In this document: piece after piece, positions 1 to 8,714 of the stretch | Numbering within the stretch: the first letter of the stretch is position 1 | Layout: each line of letters starts with the position of its first letter | DNA from: Pseudomonadota bacterium | GTDB taxonomy: Bacteria; Pseudomonadota; Alphaproteobacteria; Rhizobiales; Xanthobacteraceae | Assembly: GCA_021779635.1 (NCBI GenBank) | Contig: JAJYAH010000027.1 | Coordinates: 1 to 20,968 of the forward strand | Direction: 5' to 3' | DNA length: 20,968 bases | Program-made: the position numbers and the translations under genes | The notes under the pieces: model-generated | The model's database searches: none | The model's input: the letters and a program-made list of their open reading frames with translations, nothing else | Told to the model about the DNA's origin: nothing

Positions 1-111
1 CCTTGGCAGATCGAGCCTTGGCAGATCGAGCCTTGGCAGATCGAGCCTTGGCAAATCTAGCCTTGGCAAATCTAGCCTTGGCAAATCTAGCCTTGGCAAA
101 TCTAGCCTTGG
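1..111. repeat. 15-bp tandem repeat, seven full copies in two variant blocks
   Basis: Three copies of CCTTGGCAGATCGAG (1-45) are followed by four copies of CCTTGGCAAATCTAG (46-105) and a partial unit CCTTGG (106-111). The two variants differ at unit positions 9 and 13, and copies within each block are identical, which suggests recent expansion of each variant. The array begins at base 1, so it probably continues outside the window. It lies just past the 3' end of the Sel1-repeat gene. A 15-bp unit keeps any reading frame open, but no start signal or family resemblance supports coding. Confidence 0.95.
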
Positions 112-148
112 AGTGGGTGCCCTGTGGTTGGGGTGGCGTCAAGGCGCA

Positions 149-1240
149 TCATTTGCTGCCCAGCCATTTGCGCGCCGCCGCCTCGGCCTTGGCGTGGTCC
201 TCCGGACTGAGTTCCGAGAACGCTTCGTCGAGTATGGGGTCGCCCTTGCCGACGCCTTTCGCGATCAGGTGCCATTTGAGGCCCTCGATCTTGTCCATCG
301 GGGCGCCCTTTCCGCTCAGCAGCACATACGCGAGACGGTTTTGTGCGATCGGACTGTTCTGGCGGGCGGCCTTGCGCAGCAGCGCCACCGCGGCGGGTTG
401 GTTCTGCGGCGTGCCGGTGCCGTTATAGAGCGCGATGGCGTATTCGACTTCGGCGTCGACATTGTCGGCGAGCGATGCCGCCTGCAGCAGCCGGACCGCC
501 TTTTCGAGGTCTTTCGGCACGCCGTTGCCTTCCTTGTAGAAGGTCGCGAGCGCGTATTGGGCTTCCGGGTTGCCGGCATCGGCGGCGATGCGCAGCAATT
601 CGGCCGCGCGTTTGACGTCCTGCGGCAAGGTCTGGCCGTCAAGATAGAGCAGCGCCAGATTGTAGGCGGCCTTCGGTTCGCCGAGCTTGGCCGACGACGC
701 CAGCAATTTGACGGCTTCCTCGCGGTTGACGGGACCGCCGCGGCCGGCGAGGCGAAGCATCGCCAGCGCGAACATGCCCTCGCGGTCGCCCCCGTCGGCG
801 GCGCGCTGGTACCATTCCACGGCCTTCGCATCGTCGCGCTTGACACCCATCGCATTGGCATAGAGCTCGCCGAGCATCGTCATCGCCTTCGGATCGCCCC
901 TCTCCTGCACGCGCTGGGTCGCAAGATCGAAGGCGGTCTTGTATTGCCCGCGCTGGTAGGCGCCGAATACCAGGTCGACATTGGGATCGTCGGGCACGGG
1001 GGCAGGGGTCACGGTCGCGGCCGGCGCAACCGGAGCGGCGGCCGGTTTGGCCGTGGCGGCGGACGCCGCGGGCCTGGTGATGGTGTGCGGCCTCACCCTC
1101 GGCTTGGTGATCGGCTTGCTCGCCGGCGGGGGTTGCGCGCCCGGAGGCGCCAGCGAAACTTGTGCCGCAGCAGTGCTTGCCGCCAGCAGCAGGCAACCTG
1201 CCAGGATCGAGAAGGTCGAAAGCGGGCGCGGGATCTTCAT
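149..1240 (-). CDS. Exported Sel1-like repeat (TPR-like) protein
   Basis: A 363-residue protein. Residues 1-26 look like a signal peptide (basic start, hydrophobic core, AAA-Q cleavage site). An LAGC at 13-16 could be a lipobox, but the hydrophobic run continues past it, so ordinary cleavage is likelier. A Pro/Ala-rich linker runs to about residue 85. Residues 100-350 hold five or six Sel1-type helical repeats of about 36 residues, seen in segments such as 'AVEWYQRAADGGD', 'AAYNLALLYLDG' and 'EAQYALATFYKEGNG'. Sel1 proteins usually act as periplasmic or envelope scaffolds; no catalytic motif is visible and the partner is unknown. It starts 8 bp after the ThiE-like stop, so it is probably the last gene of the tkt-gap-pgk-fba operon. 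ATG at 1240 is chosen because it begins the signal peptide. Confidence 0.88.
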   Translation of the reverse strand: MKIPRPLSTFSILAGCLLLAASTAAAQVSLAPPGAQPPPASKPITKPRVRPHTITRPAASAATAKPAAAPVAPAATVTPAPVPDDPNVDLVFGAYQRGQYKTAFDLATQRVQERGDPKAMTMLGELYANAMGVKRDDAKAVEWYQRAADGGDREGMFALAMLRLAGRGGPVNREEAVKLLASSAKLGEPKAAYNLALLYLDGQTLPQDVKRAAELLRIAADAGNPEAQYALATFYKEGNGVPKDLEKAVRLLQAASLADNVDAEVEYAIALYNGTGTPQNQPAAVALLRKAARQNSPIAQNRLAYVLLSGKGAPMDKIEGLKWHLIAKGVGKGDPILDEAFSELSPEDHAKAEAAARKWLGSK

Positions 1241-1248
1241 TTCCGACG

Positions 1249-1926
1249 CTATCCCAGTTCGGCTTTGGCTTTTCCGGAACTCGCGGCGTGCGCCTGCCGG
1301 ATCGTCTGCTCGACCTCGACCAGGGCTGCCGCCGCGCCGCGCGGATCGGCCCAGATGAAATCGCCGACCAGAACGAAATCCGCGCCGGCTTCGGCAAATT
1401 CGTAAGCTTCCTCGCGCGATGCCGCAAAGCCGACGCAGGGCGGCTCAAACAGCTCGGCCCACCATTGCAGGCGTTCGGCGATCGCCTCGACCGATGGCCG
1501 CTGGCCGTTCGCATCGGGCTCGCCGAACAGCACATAATCCGCGCCGGCTTCGCCCGCGGCCATCGAATCGTGCCGGGTCGAGAGGCCGCCGACGCCAAGG
1601 ATGCGGTCGGGTTTCAACGTCGGCCGCGCATCTTCCATGGCTGCTAAGCCGGTCAGATGGGCGCCGTCGGCGCCGGCACGGGCGACCAGTTCGACATGAC
1701 CGTCGAGCAAAAGCGCCGCGCCAGAGTCCTGCACGGCCGGCGCCAGCGCCTTGACGCGCGAGATCATGGTGCGCTGGTCGGTCGGCTTGAGCCGCACCAG
1801 CACCGCCGCGACATCGACGCCGGCGAGCAGGCCCGGCAGGCTTGCCGTCAATACCGACGGATCGTCCACGACCGGCGTCGCCAGATAGAGACGCGGCACG
1901 GGGCGCGGCGGAGGTTTAGTGGCCAT
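1249..1926 (-). CDS. Thiamine-phosphate synthase-like protein (ThiE/TenI family, divergent)
   Basis: A 225-residue single-domain TIM-barrel protein from ATG 1926. The ThiE/TenI pattern is recognisable: 'GADGAHLTG' (86-93, usual form GADGvHlGq), 'GVGGLSTRH' (111-119) and two 'EAGAD(Y/F)VL.G' strands (126-136 and 179-188). ThiE normally joins the thiamine pyrimidine and thiazole phosphate moieties in the cytoplasm. Several usual active-site positions look changed: HLGQ is HLTG, the early QxRxK motif is 'VRLKPTD', and no TxTK phosphate loop is seen. It may therefore be a paralogue with another role. It lies 66 bp after fba and 8 bp before the Sel1 gene in the same direction. A TTG at 1959 would add 11 residues but has no better ribosome site. 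The family is fairly sure; the reaction is not. Confidence 0.8.
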   Translation of the reverse strand: MATKPPPRPVPRLYLATPVVDDPSVLTASLPGLLAGVDVAAVLVRLKPTDQRTMISRVKALAPAVQDSGAALLLDGHVELVARAGADGAHLTGLAAMEDARPTLKPDRILGVGGLSTRHDSMAAGEAGADYVLFGEPDANGQRPSVEAIAERLQWWAELFEPPCVGFAASREEAYEFAEAGADFVLVGDFIWADPRGAAAALVEVEQTIRQAHAASSGKAKAELG

Positions 1927-1992
1927 GATGTCGGCTTGATGCCCCCGGACTGCGGCCAAAAAAGGGGCAGGGCGATACCCGCGGCGGCATCG

Positions 1993-3060
1993 TCATGCGA
2001 CTTTCGGATCGAGCTCGCCCTTGATATAGCGCTTCGCCATCTCGGCGGTGGTCAGCACTTTCTTGAACTTGCTGGCCTGGCCGGCGGTATTGAATTCCTG
2101 CAGCCGCTGTTTGCAAAGCCTGGTCATCGCTTCCATCGCCGGCTTGAGGTATTTGCGCGGATCGAACTCGGCCGGATCCTCGCGGAGCACCTTGCGGATC
2201 TGGCCGGTCATCGCCATCCGGTTGTCGGTGTCGATGTTGATCTTGCGAACGCCGTGCTTGATGCCGCGCTGGATCTCGGCGACCGGCACGCCCCAGGTCG
2301 GTTTCATCTTGCCGCCATTGGCGTTGATGATGTCCTGCAGGTCCTGCGGCACCGACGACGAACCATGCATCACCAGATGCGTATTGGGCAGCTTGCGGTG
2401 AATTTCCTCGATCACGTTCATGGCCAGGATGTCGCCGTCGGGCTTGCGCGTGAATTTGTAGGCGCCGTGCGAGGTGCCCATCGCGATCGCCAGCGCATCG
2501 ACCTTGGTCTCCCTGACAAACTTGACCGCCTCGTCGGGATTGGTGAGCAACTGGTCGTGCGAGAGCTTGCCTTCGGCGCCGTGGCCGTCCTCCTTGTCGC
2601 CCATGCCGGTCTCGAGCGAACCCAGCACGCCGAGTTCACCCTCCACCGAAATGCCGCCGAGATGGGCCATGTCGGTGACGGTTTTGGTGACGCCGACATT
2701 GTAGTCCCAGTCGCCCGGCGTCTTGCCGTCGGTCTTCAGCGAGCCGTCCATCATGACCGAGGTGAAGCCGGCCTGGATCGCGGTCATGCAGGTCGCGGGT
2801 TCGTTGCCGTGATCGAGGTGCACGCAAATCGGAATCTGCGGATGGATCTCCGTGACCGCGTCCATCATGTGCCTCAGCATCACGTCGTTGGCGTAGGACC
2901 GCGCGCCGCGCGAGGCCTGGATGATCACCGGCGCGTCGAGGCTGGAGGCGGCGTCCATGATCGCGAGCGCCTGCTCCATGTTGTTGATGTTGAAGGCCGG
3001 CACGCCGTAGTCGTGTTCCGCCGCGTGGTCGAGCAATTGACGCAACGTGATACGAGCCAT
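1993..3060 (-). CDS. fba: Class II fructose-bisphosphate aldolase (Calvin-cycle subtype)
   Basis: A 355-residue zinc-dependent aldolase. It interconverts fructose-1,6-bisphosphate with dihydroxyacetone phosphate and glyceraldehyde-3-phosphate, and in the same subtype can handle sedoheptulose bisphosphate. Visible hallmarks are '[10 protein letters not shown]' near residue 21, the catalytic Asp/zinc His motif 'HLDHGNE' (H81-E87), 'MMDGSL' (103-108), 'TSHGAYKF' and 'HGSSSVPQ'. The N-terminus and length match the long CbbA-like subtype (usually about 345-360 residues) rather than the E. coli FbaA type. ATG 3060 starts the conserved 'MARITLRQ'; the open frame extends to 3138 but would run into pgk and adds unconserved residues. 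A GGAG lies 11 bp upstream. The gap to pgk is 26 bp, indicating one transcript. No RuBisCO or phosphoribulokinase gene is present here, so general glycolysis/gluconeogenesis is the safer role. Confidence 0.97.
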   Translation of the reverse strand: MARITLRQLLDHAAEHDYGVPAFNINNMEQALAIMDAASSLDAPVIIQASRGARSYANDVMLRHMMDAVTEIHPQIPICVHLDHGNEPATCMTAIQAGFTSVMMDGSLKTDGKTPGDWDYNVGVTKTVTDMAHLGGISVEGELGVLGSLETGMGDKEDGHGAEGKLSHDQLLTNPDEAVKFVRETKVDALAIAMGTSHGAYKFTRKPDGDILAMNVIEEIHRKLPNTHLVMHGSSSVPQDLQDIINANGGKMKPTWGVPVAEIQRGIKHGVRKINIDTDNRMAMTGQIRKVLREDPAEFDPRKYLKPAMEAMTRLCKQRLQEFNTAGQASKFKKVLTTAEMAKRYIKGELDPKVA

Positions 3061-3086
3061 GTTATCTATTCTCCGCGTTGGGGTAT

Positions 3087-4283
3087 CTAGCGTACCCGTA
3101 AAACCTCGACACCCGGCAATGGTTTGCCTTCCATCCATTCAAGAAACGCGCCGCCTGCGGTCGAAACATAGGTGAAATCGCCGGCAACGCCGGCCTGGTT
3201 CAGCGCTGCCACCGTGTCGCCGCCGCCGGCGACCGAGATCAGCTTTTTTGCCTTGGTTCGGCTCGCCGCATGTTTCGCCGCCACCATGGTGCCGCGATCG
3301 AACGGCGTCATCTCGAAGGCGCCGAGCGGGCCGTTCCAGACCAATGTCGCGGCGTCGTCGATCGCGGCATGAATGCGCGCGATTGATTGCGGGCCGACAT
3401 CGAGGATCATGCCCTCGGGCGGGATCGCATCCAGGCCATAGGCATGGGACGGCGAATTGGCGGCGAAATGAAACGCCACCACGGCGTCGACCGGGAGGAT
3501 GATGGCGCAATTGGCGGCGTTCGCCTTGTCGATGATCCGCAGCGCGGTCGCGGCGAGATCCTTCTCCGCCAGCGACTTGCCGATGCCGACGCCCTGCGCA
3601 TGCAGGAAGGTGTTGGCCATGCCGCCGCCGATCACCAGCGCATCGACCTTGGTGACGAGGTTTTCCAGAAGGTCGATCTTGGTGGAGACCTTGGCGCCGC
3701 CGATGATCGCGATCACCGGCTTGGTCGGTGCTTCCAGCGCCTTGCCGAGCGCGTCGAGTTCGGCCTGCATGGTTCGTCCGGCATAGGCCGGCAGCTTGTG
3801 GCCGAGGCCCTCGGTCGACGCATGCGCGCGGTGCGCGGCCGAGAAGGCGTCGTTGACCCAGATATCGCCGAGCTTTGCCAGCTCGGCTGCGAAGGCCGGG
3901 TCGTTCTTTTCTTCCTCCTTGTGGAAGCGGGTATTTTCCAGGCACAGGATGTCGCCGTCCTTCATGCCGGCGACCGCCCTGGCCGCGACCTCGCCGACGC
4001 ACTCATCGGCAAACGCCACCGGCTTCTTGATCACCTGCGCCAGCGCGGCGGCGACGGGCTTCAGCGAGTCCTTGGGATCTCGTCCCTTCGGCCGGCCGAA
4101 ATGCGCGAGCAGGATCACCTTGCCGCCCTTGTCGGATATCTCGGTGATGGTCGGCGAAACGCGTTCGAGCCGGGTGGCGTCGGTGACGTGCCCGTTCTCC
4201 GTGGGTACGTTGAGGTCGACGCGCAGCAGCACGCGCTTGCCCTTTACGTCGACGTCATCGAGGGTGCGGAATGTTTTGGACAT
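3087..4283 (-). CDS. pgk: Phosphoglycerate kinase
   Basis: A 398-residue, full-length two-domain kinase. It catalyses reversible phosphate transfer between 1,3-bisphosphoglycerate and ADP in cytoplasmic glycolysis/gluconeogenesis. Family signatures in order are 'RVDLNVPT' (21-28), 'HFGRPKG' (61-67), '[11 protein letters not shown]' (about 115-125), 'IGGAKVSTK', '[10 protein letters not shown]', 'NGPLGAFE' and the C-terminal nucleotide loop 'GGGDTVAAL'. It lies between gap and fba in the same direction. ATG 4283 has only a weak AAGAG-like ribosome site, and its leader abuts a palindromic element (4291-4424), so its translation may depend on read-through structure or processing of the gap-pgk message. 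Product assignment is secure. Confidence 0.98.
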   Translation of the reverse strand: MSKTFRTLDDVDVKGKRVLLRVDLNVPTENGHVTDATRLERVSPTITEISDKGGKVILLAHFGRPKGRDPKDSLKPVAAALAQVIKKPVAFADECVGEVAARAVAGMKDGDILCLENTRFHKEEEKNDPAFAAELAKLGDIWVNDAFSAAHRAHASTEGLGHKLPAYAGRTMQAELDALGKALEAPTKPVIAIIGGAKVSTKIDLLENLVTKVDALVIGGGMANTFLHAQGVGIGKSLAEKDLAATALRIIDKANAANCAIILPVDAVVAFHFAANSPSHAYGLDAIPPEGMILDVGPQSIARIHAAIDDAATLVWNGPLGAFEMTPFDRGTMVAAKHAASRTKAKKLISVAGGGDTVAALNQAGVAGDFTYVSTAGGAFLEWMEGKPLPGVEVLRVR

Positions 4284-4290
4284 TTTTTAC

Positions 4291-4424
4291 TCTTGTCCCG
4301 GGCGCGGCGCGAGCAGCGAAGCGGTGCGCTGCAGAACCGGGACCCATGTTACTGGTCACGGCGTGTATGGGTCCCGGTTCTGCGGAGCAGCGTAAGGGCG
4401 CTGCGCCGCGTCCGGGACACGAGA
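4291..4424. repeat. Palindromic dispersed-repeat element filling the gap-pgk spacer
   Basis: Two arms of about 57 bases, 4291-4347 and 4367-4424, are inverted copies of each other. The inner 'ATGGGTCCCGGTTCTGC' and the outer parts (GCGCCGCG-CCGGGACA-GAGA) pair well; the middle is imperfect. The element lies one base from the gap stop codon and seven from the pgk start. Similar GTCCCGG-rich palindromes are, from recall, common between genes in Bradyrhizobium. Its RNA would fold into a long hairpin in the operon message, which could protect the upstream gap mRNA or separate gap and pgk expression; that role is inference. Confidence 0.85.
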
Positions 4425-4425
4425 C

Positions 4426-5433
4426 TTACAGCAGCTTCCCCATCGCCACGGCGGTGTCGGCCATGCGGTTGGAGAAACCCCATTCGTTGTCGTACCACGA
4501 CATCACCCGCACCAGCGTGCCGTTCTGCACCTTGGTCTGGTCCATGTGGAAAGTGGAGGAATGGGAATCGTGGTTGAAGTCGATCGAGACATTGGGCGCG
4601 GTGGTGTAGCCGAGGATGCCCTTCATCTGCTGCTCGCTGGCGCGTTTCATCGCCTCATTGATTTCCTTCACCTCGGTCTTGCGCGAAGCTACGATCTTGA
4701 GATCGATCACCGAGACATTCGGGGTGGGAACGCGGATCGCGACGCCGTCGAGCTTGCCTTGCAGTTCCGGCAGCACCAGGCCGATCGCCTTGGCGGCACC
4801 CGTGGAGGTGGGGATCATCGACATCGCCGCGGCACGGCCGCGATAGAGATCGTGGTGCAGCGTATCCAGCGTCGGCTGGTCGCCGGTATAGGCGTGGATC
4901 GTGGTCATGAAGCCGGTCTCGATGCCGACGGTGTCGTTCAGCACCTTGGCCACCGGCGCCAGGCAATTGGTGGTGCAGGAGCCGTTTGAAACGACCAGAT
5001 GATCCTTGGTCAGCTTGTCGTGATTGACCCCGTAGACGATCGTCATGTCGGCGCCGTCGGAAGGCGCCGACACCAGCACGCGCTTGGCGCCCGCGGTCAG
5101 ATGCGCCGAGGCCTTGGCCTTGGCGCTGAAGATGCCGGTGCATTCCAGCGCGATATCGACGCCGAGGTCCTTCCACGGCAGTGTATTGGGATCGCGGTGC
5201 GCGGTGACCTTGATCTTGCCGTGGCCGAGGCTGATCGAATCGCCGTCCACCGTCACCGTCCCGGGAAAGCGGCCATGCACCGAATCGTAGCGCAACAGAT
5301 GGGCGTTGGTTTCGACCGGGCCGAGATCGTTGATGGCGACGACTTCGATGTCGTTGCGCTTGGCTTCGTAAATGGCGCGCAAGACATTGCGGCCAATACG
5401 GCCAAATCCGTTGATCGCGACCCGGACTGCCAT
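4426..5433 (-). CDS. gap: Glyceraldehyde-3-phosphate dehydrogenase, type I
   Basis: A 335-residue enzyme of normal length. It oxidatively phosphorylates glyceraldehyde-3-phosphate to 1,3-bisphosphoglycerate. The nucleotide-binding start 'INGFGRIGR' (7-15) and 'AINDLG' (33-38) are present; the Asp after the second strand (D36) is typical of NAD-using forms. The catalytic motif 'SCTTNC' is at 152-157 with active-site Cys153, followed by the conserved 'HAYTGDQ' and 'STGAAKAIG' segments and '[11 protein letters not shown]' near the C-terminus. ATG 5433 has a strong AAGGGAG ribosome site. It lies 160 bp after tkt and 142 bp before pgk, both in the same direction. Product assignment is secure; the cofactor preference is inferred from one residue. 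Confidence 0.98.
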   Translation of the reverse strand: MAVRVAINGFGRIGRNVLRAIYEAKRNDIEVVAINDLGPVETNAHLLRYDSVHGRFPGTVTVDGDSISLGHGKIKVTAHRDPNTLPWKDLGVDIALECTGIFSAKAKASAHLTAGAKRVLVSAPSDGADMTIVYGVNHDKLTKDHLVVSNGSCTTNCLAPVAKVLNDTVGIETGFMTTIHAYTGDQPTLDTLHHDLYRGRAAAMSMIPTSTGAAKAIGLVLPELQGKLDGVAIRVPTPNVSVIDLKIVASRKTEVKEINEAMKRASEQQMKGILGYTTAPNVSIDFNHDSHSSTFHMDQTKVQNGTLVRVMSWYDNEWGFSNRMADTAVAMGKLL

Positions 5434-5511
5434 GACGTGGTTCTCCCTTAATAGCTGATGTCATCTCCGCGGGTGCGGCTTTCGCCATCCACGGAGGTGC
5501 TTGCTGCAGAT

Positions 5512-5530
5512 CGCCCGGTTCGGCCGGGCG
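5512..5530 (-). other. GC-rich hairpin in the tkt-gap spacer
   Basis: CGCCCGG (5512-5518) and CCGGGCG (5524-5530) form a perfect 7-bp stem with a 5-base loop, 79 bp upstream of the gap start. No T-run follows on the minus strand, so it does not look like an intrinsic terminator. It could be an mRNA processing or stability structure in the tkt-gap message. The 160-bp spacer may also hold a separate gap promoter, but I see no convincing -35/-10 pair. Confidence 0.45.
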
Positions 5531-5593
5531 AGAACGGACCATATGACGGCTAGGTAACCCTTTTTTGGGGCAATCTCAACCGTCGCAGGCGCG

Positions 5594-7576
5594 CTAGACC
5601 CGCTTCAGGACGGCGTTGACCGTGGCCTCGGCGGTAATTCCGAAATGCTTGAAAAGGTCCTTGGCCGGCGCGCTGGCGCCGAATCCGTGCATGCCGATGA
5701 ATTCGCCGTCGTGCCCGATCACGGCGTCCCAGCCGAACCGGACCGCGGCCTCGATCGCCACCTTGACCGGGGCGTCGCCGATGATGGCCTTCTGCCTTTC
5801 CGCCGGCTGCGCCAGCAGCAATTCCAGCGCGGGCACCGACACCACCCGCGACGCGATGCCGCGCCCGGCGAGTTGCTTCTGGGCGGCGACCGCGATCTCC
5901 ACCTCGGAGCCGGAGGCGAACAACGACACCTTGGCCTCGCCCTGGGCGGCGACCAGCTCATAGGCGCCGTGGCGGCATGGATTTTCCGGCGGCGCCGAGG
6001 CGCGCAATTGCGGCAGGTTCTGGCGGGTCAGCACCAATACCGTCGGGCCGTCGATCCGGTTCAGCGCCAGCTCCCAGCACTCCGTCACCTCGATCGCATC
6101 GCAGGGGCGGAACACGCGCATGTTGGGAATGGCGCGCAGCGCTGCGAGATGCTCGACCGGCTGATGGGTCGGCCCGTCTTCGCCGAGCCCGATCGAATCG
6201 TGGGTCATCACATAGACCACGCCGGTGCCCATCAATGCGGCGAGCCGCATCGCAGGGCGGGCATAATCAGTGAAGCAAAGGAAGGTAGCGCCGTTGGGCG
6301 CAAAGCCGCCATGCAGGAAGATGCCGTTCATGGCCGCCGCCATGCCGTGCTCGCGGATGCCGTAATGGATGAAGCGGCCCTTCGGCGTCTTGGCCGAGAA
6401 GTTCACCGCGCTCTTCGCCTTGTTGTTGTTGGAGCCGGTGAGATCGGCGGAGCCGGCGAGGAATTCCATCGGCATCACGGTGGCGATCGCATCGATCACC
6501 GATTCCGACGATTTGCGGGTGGCGATGTTCTGCGGCGTTTCCAGCAGCGACTTGCGGTGCGCCTTGAGCGTTTTGGCCAGCACCGCCGGCCGCTCATGCC
6601 GCAGGCGGCGGTCGAACTCGGCGCGCTTGCGGTTCGACAGTGTCGCCATCCGCGCTTCCCATTCCTTGCGCGCACCGACGCCGCGGCTGCCCGCTTCGCG
6701 CCAGGCCTTCAGCACGTCGTCGGGCACCGAGAACGGCTCCAGCGAGATGCCGAGTTTTTCCTTGGCGCCCTTGAGCTCCTCGGCGCCGAGCGCCTCGCCA
6801 TGGGCCTTGTTGGTGCCGGCCTTGGTCGGGGCGCCATAACCGATCGTGGTCTTGCAGGCGATCAGCGACGGCTTGTTGGACTTCTGCGCCCGCGTGATTG
6901 CGGCCGCGATCGCCGCCTGGTCCTGACCGTCGATCAGTTCGGCCTGCCAGCCGGCGGACTTGAAGCGCTTCACCTGATCGACCGAGTCGGCGAGCGAGGT
7001 CGGGCCGTCGATCGAAATGCCGTTGTCGTCATACAGCACGATCAGCTTGTGGAGCTTCCAGTGGCCGGCGAGCGCGATCGCTTCCTGCGAGACGCCTTCC
7101 ATCAGGTCCCCGTCGGAGGCAAGCACATAGGTGTGGTGGTCGACGGCCTTCTTGCCGAACTCGGCGGCCAGCATCTTCTCGGCCAGCGCCATCCCGACCG
7201 AGGTGGCGATGCCCTGGCCAAGCGGGCCGGTGGTGGTCTCGATGCCCTTCGTGTGGAAATTCTCCGGATGCCCCGGCGTCAGCGATCCCAGCTGCCGGAA
7301 GTGCTTGATCTGGTCGAGCGTCATGTCCTTGTTGCCGGTGAGATAGAGCACCGCATACAGCAACATCGAGCCGTGGCCGGCCGACAAAACGAAACGGTCG
7401 CGGTCCGGCCAGTTCGGCTCGGCGGCGTCGAATTTCAGGAACTGCGTGAACAGCACGGTGGCGATGTCGGCCGCGCCCATCGGCAGGCCGGGATGGCCGG
7501 ATTTGGCCTTCTCCACGGCATCCATGGCGAGCCCGCGGATCGCATTGGCCATACGGGAATGATCGACGCTCGTCAT
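5594..7576 (-). CDS. tkt: Transketolase
   Basis: A 660-residue, full-length thiamine-diphosphate enzyme. It moves two-carbon units between sugar phosphates, linking glycolysis to the pentose-phosphate pathway. Visible landmarks: His28 in 'SGHPGLPMG', His68 in 'GHGS', 'TTGPLGQG' (115-122), and the ThDP/Mg motif beginning 'SDGDLMEG' (154-161) and ending in 'DDNGISIDG' (183-191). The first motif residue is Ser instead of the commoner Gly. The catalytic Glu409 lies in 'YGIREHGM', and '[11 protein letters not shown]' marks the pyrimidine domain. It is the first gene of the minus-strand carbon operon, with the promoter presumably in 7577-7950. ATG 7576 gives the conserved N-terminus; its ribosome site is weak. 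Confidence 0.98.
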   Translation of the reverse strand: MTSVDHSRMANAIRGLAMDAVEKAKSGHPGLPMGAADIATVLFTQFLKFDAAEPNWPDRDRFVLSAGHGSMLLYAVLYLTGNKDMTLDQIKHFRQLGSLTPGHPENFHTKGIETTTGPLGQGIATSVGMALAEKMLAAEFGKKAVDHHTYVLASDGDLMEGVSQEAIALAGHWKLHKLIVLYDDNGISIDGPTSLADSVDQVKRFKSAGWQAELIDGQDQAAIAAAITRAQKSNKPSLIACKTTIGYGAPTKAGTNKAHGEALGAEELKGAKEKLGISLEPFSVPDDVLKAWREAGSRGVGARKEWEARMATLSNRKRAEFDRRLRHERPAVLAKTLKAHRKSLLETPQNIATRKSSESVIDAIATVMPMEFLAGSADLTGSNNNKAKSAVNFSAKTPKGRFIHYGIREHGMAAAMNGIFLHGGFAPNGATFLCFTDYARPAMRLAALMGTGVVYVMTHDSIGLGEDGPTHQPVEHLAALRAIPNMRVFRPCDAIEVTECWELALNRIDGPTVLVLTRQNLPQLRASAPPENPCRHGAYELVAAQGEAKVSLFASGSEVEIAVAAQKQLAGRGIASRVVSVPALELLLAQPAERQKAIIGDAPVKVAIEAAVRFGWDAVIGHDGEFIGMHGFGASAPAKDLFKHFGITAEATVNAVLKRV

Positions 7577-7950
7577 GATGAAAATCCGTCTGAAATGAGA
7601 TGCTTGGTGGCGATCCGCCCCGTGGGCGAACGTCTGGGCACGAGCCTGGGAGGGAACCGGAAGTCAGGGGTGGATAGCATCTGTATTTCGCTGAGTCCAA
7701 GGCCGGCTACAGGGCCGGCCGCAAGGCCGTGTCCAAGGCCGTTTCAAGGGCCTGCTCCAGGGTTTAGGTCCGGGGATTGGTCCAGGCCGGTGCAACGCGC
7801 GGCAACGCCGAAAAGTTGCTTTGCAGTGCATAGCTCCGCAGCGGCGTTGCGCTGGCCTCGCTTGCCACGTAAATTTCAGCGCCTAAACACTTGCCGAGCC
7901 GCGAGTTTCCGGGGTACGCGGCCGGCTCAGATGAGGTCCGCGCTGTCCGC
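7577..7950. other. Divergent control region between tkt and the DUF4164-like gene
   Basis: This 374-bp stretch has no supported gene. It must carry the tkt promoter (minus) and probably the promoter of the DUF4164-like/zapA pair (plus). The only clear structure is the degenerate 12-bp repeat at 7697-7792. I could not identify a convincing -35/-10 pair or a CbbR-type operator by eye. Confidence 0.6.
7697..7792. repeat. Degenerate 12-bp tandem repeat, about eight units
   Basis: Successive 12-base units vary around CCAAGGCCGNNT: CCAAGGCCGGCT, ACAGGGCCGGCC, GCAAGGCCGTGT, CCAAGGCCGTTT and CAAGGGCCTGCT are the clearest, and three weaker units follow to 7792. Read on the plus strand, one frame gives a four-residue K/R-A-x-x pattern ending at a stop near 7766, but a stop lies close upstream and there is no start codon. 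A decayed coding remnant or a regulatory repeat are both possible. Confidence 0.6.
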
Positions 7951-8271
7951 ATGAACGATCGTCCTGCCAACGGTTCCGGCACCGCCGAGCCGGCCTCCGT
8001 CGATATCGACGCCGCGACGCGGCGGCTGATGGCGGCGCTCGACGCGCTGGAAAGCGCGGTGGAGCGGCGGCGCGAGGCCGATCGCGACGAGAACGAACTG
8101 GCGTCGCGGATTCAGGCGCTGGGCGCCGATCGGTCGCGGCTGGCCGACGAGCTCGACGGATCGCTGGTGAAATCGCGTCGGCTGGAGCGCGCCAATCGCG
8201 AGATCGCCGAACGGCTGGATGCGGCGATCGGCACCATCCGCTCCGTGCTCGATGCGGGAGAGACGTCATGA
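7951..8271 (+). CDS. DUF4164-like coiled-coil protein upstream of ZapA
   Basis: A 106-residue, highly charged protein. Residues 18-100 are rich in Ala, Leu, Glu and Arg with heptad spacing ('LMAALDALESAVERRRE', 'LADELDGSLVKSRRLE'), which indicates a long coiled coil; no signal peptide or membrane span is seen. In Rhizobiales such DUF4164 proteins commonly sit directly before zapA. Its stop overlaps the zapA start (ATGA at 8268-8271), pointing to translational coupling and a likely shared role at the division site. ATG 7951 is chosen because the conserved-looking coiled coil begins soon after; upstream in-frame codons lie in sequence of intergenic character. The function is unknown beyond this context. 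Confidence 0.8.
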   Translation: MNDRPANGSGTAEPASVDIDAATRRLMAALDALESAVERRREADRDENELASRIQALGADRSRLADELDGSLVKSRRLERANREIAERLDAAIGTIRSVLDAGETS

Positions 8272-8651
8272 GCCATGTCAACGTCACCATCAACGGCCGG
8301 CAATACCGGATGGCCTGCGAGCCCGGCCAGGAGACGCGGCTGTTGCAACTGGCGGAGGGTTTCGAGGCGCGGATCGGCAACCTGCGCGGCAAGTTCGGCG
8401 AGATCGGCGACGCGCGCCTGACGGTGATGGCGGCGCTGACGGCGTGCGACGAATTGATCGACGCCGGTCATCGCATCCGCAGCCTTGAGGAGGAGCTCGA
8501 TGCCTTGCGCGGCGTTCGCACCGCAGCCGCCGACCGCGCCCGGGCGACGCAGAACGCGGTCGCCAATGCGCTCAATTCCGCGGCCGACCGCATCGAGAAG
8601 ACCACGCAGGTGCTGAACCGCACCATCGGCGGTGGCGTCGCGATCGGGTAG
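8268..8651 (+). CDS. zapA: Cell division protein ZapA
   Basis: A 127-residue ZapA-family protein that binds and bundles FtsZ at the division ring. The N-terminal 'VNVTINGRQYRMACEPGQE' is the family's beta-hairpin signature, followed by 'LLQLAEGFEARI' and the helical 'LTVMAALTACDEL' region. Residues 70-118 form the C-terminal coiled coil used for dimer/tetramer assembly. It overlaps the preceding coiled-coil gene by four bases. The neighbourhood zapA - 6S RNA - 5-formyl-THF cyclo-ligase also occurs in gammaproteobacteria, which strengthens the call. Confidence 0.93.
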   Translation: MSHVNVTINGRQYRMACEPGQETRLLQLAEGFEARIGNLRGKFGEIGDARLTVMAALTACDELIDAGHRIRSLEEELDALRGVRTAAADRARATQNAVANALNSAADRIEKTTQVLNRTIGGGVAIG

Positions 8652-8714
8652 CGTTTCACTTACCCTCTCCTGGGGTTGGAAAGGGATCCGTGTGTCGTCA
8701 TCAAAGCTATTGCC

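Noticed and set aside
1193..1201. LAGC lipobox in the Sel1 protein
   Set aside because: The hydrophobic core continues for about ten residues beyond the Cys and ends in an AAA-Q site, so ordinary signal peptidase cleavage fits better.
3061..3138. 26-residue N-terminal extension of the aldolase
   Set aside because: It would overlap the end of pgk and adds residues unlike the family; 'MARITLRQ' at 3060 is the conserved start.
5559..5575. T-run CCCTTTTTTGGGG in the tkt-gap spacer as an intrinsic terminator
   Set aside because: No stable stem lies directly next to the run on the minus strand; the nearby hairpin is on the wrong side for tkt termination.
1993..7576. Calvin-cycle (cbb) operon
   Set aside because: The aldolase subtype and gene order resemble cbb clusters, but no RuBisCO, phosphoribulokinase, fructose bisphosphatase or cbbR gene is in the window; a central-carbon operon is the safer reading.
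5645..7954. Very long plus-strand open frame antisense to tkt
   Set aside because: High-GC codon bias of tkt keeps the opposite frame open; the translation is Arg/His/Gly-rich with no family resemblance, while the minus strand encodes an intact transketolase.
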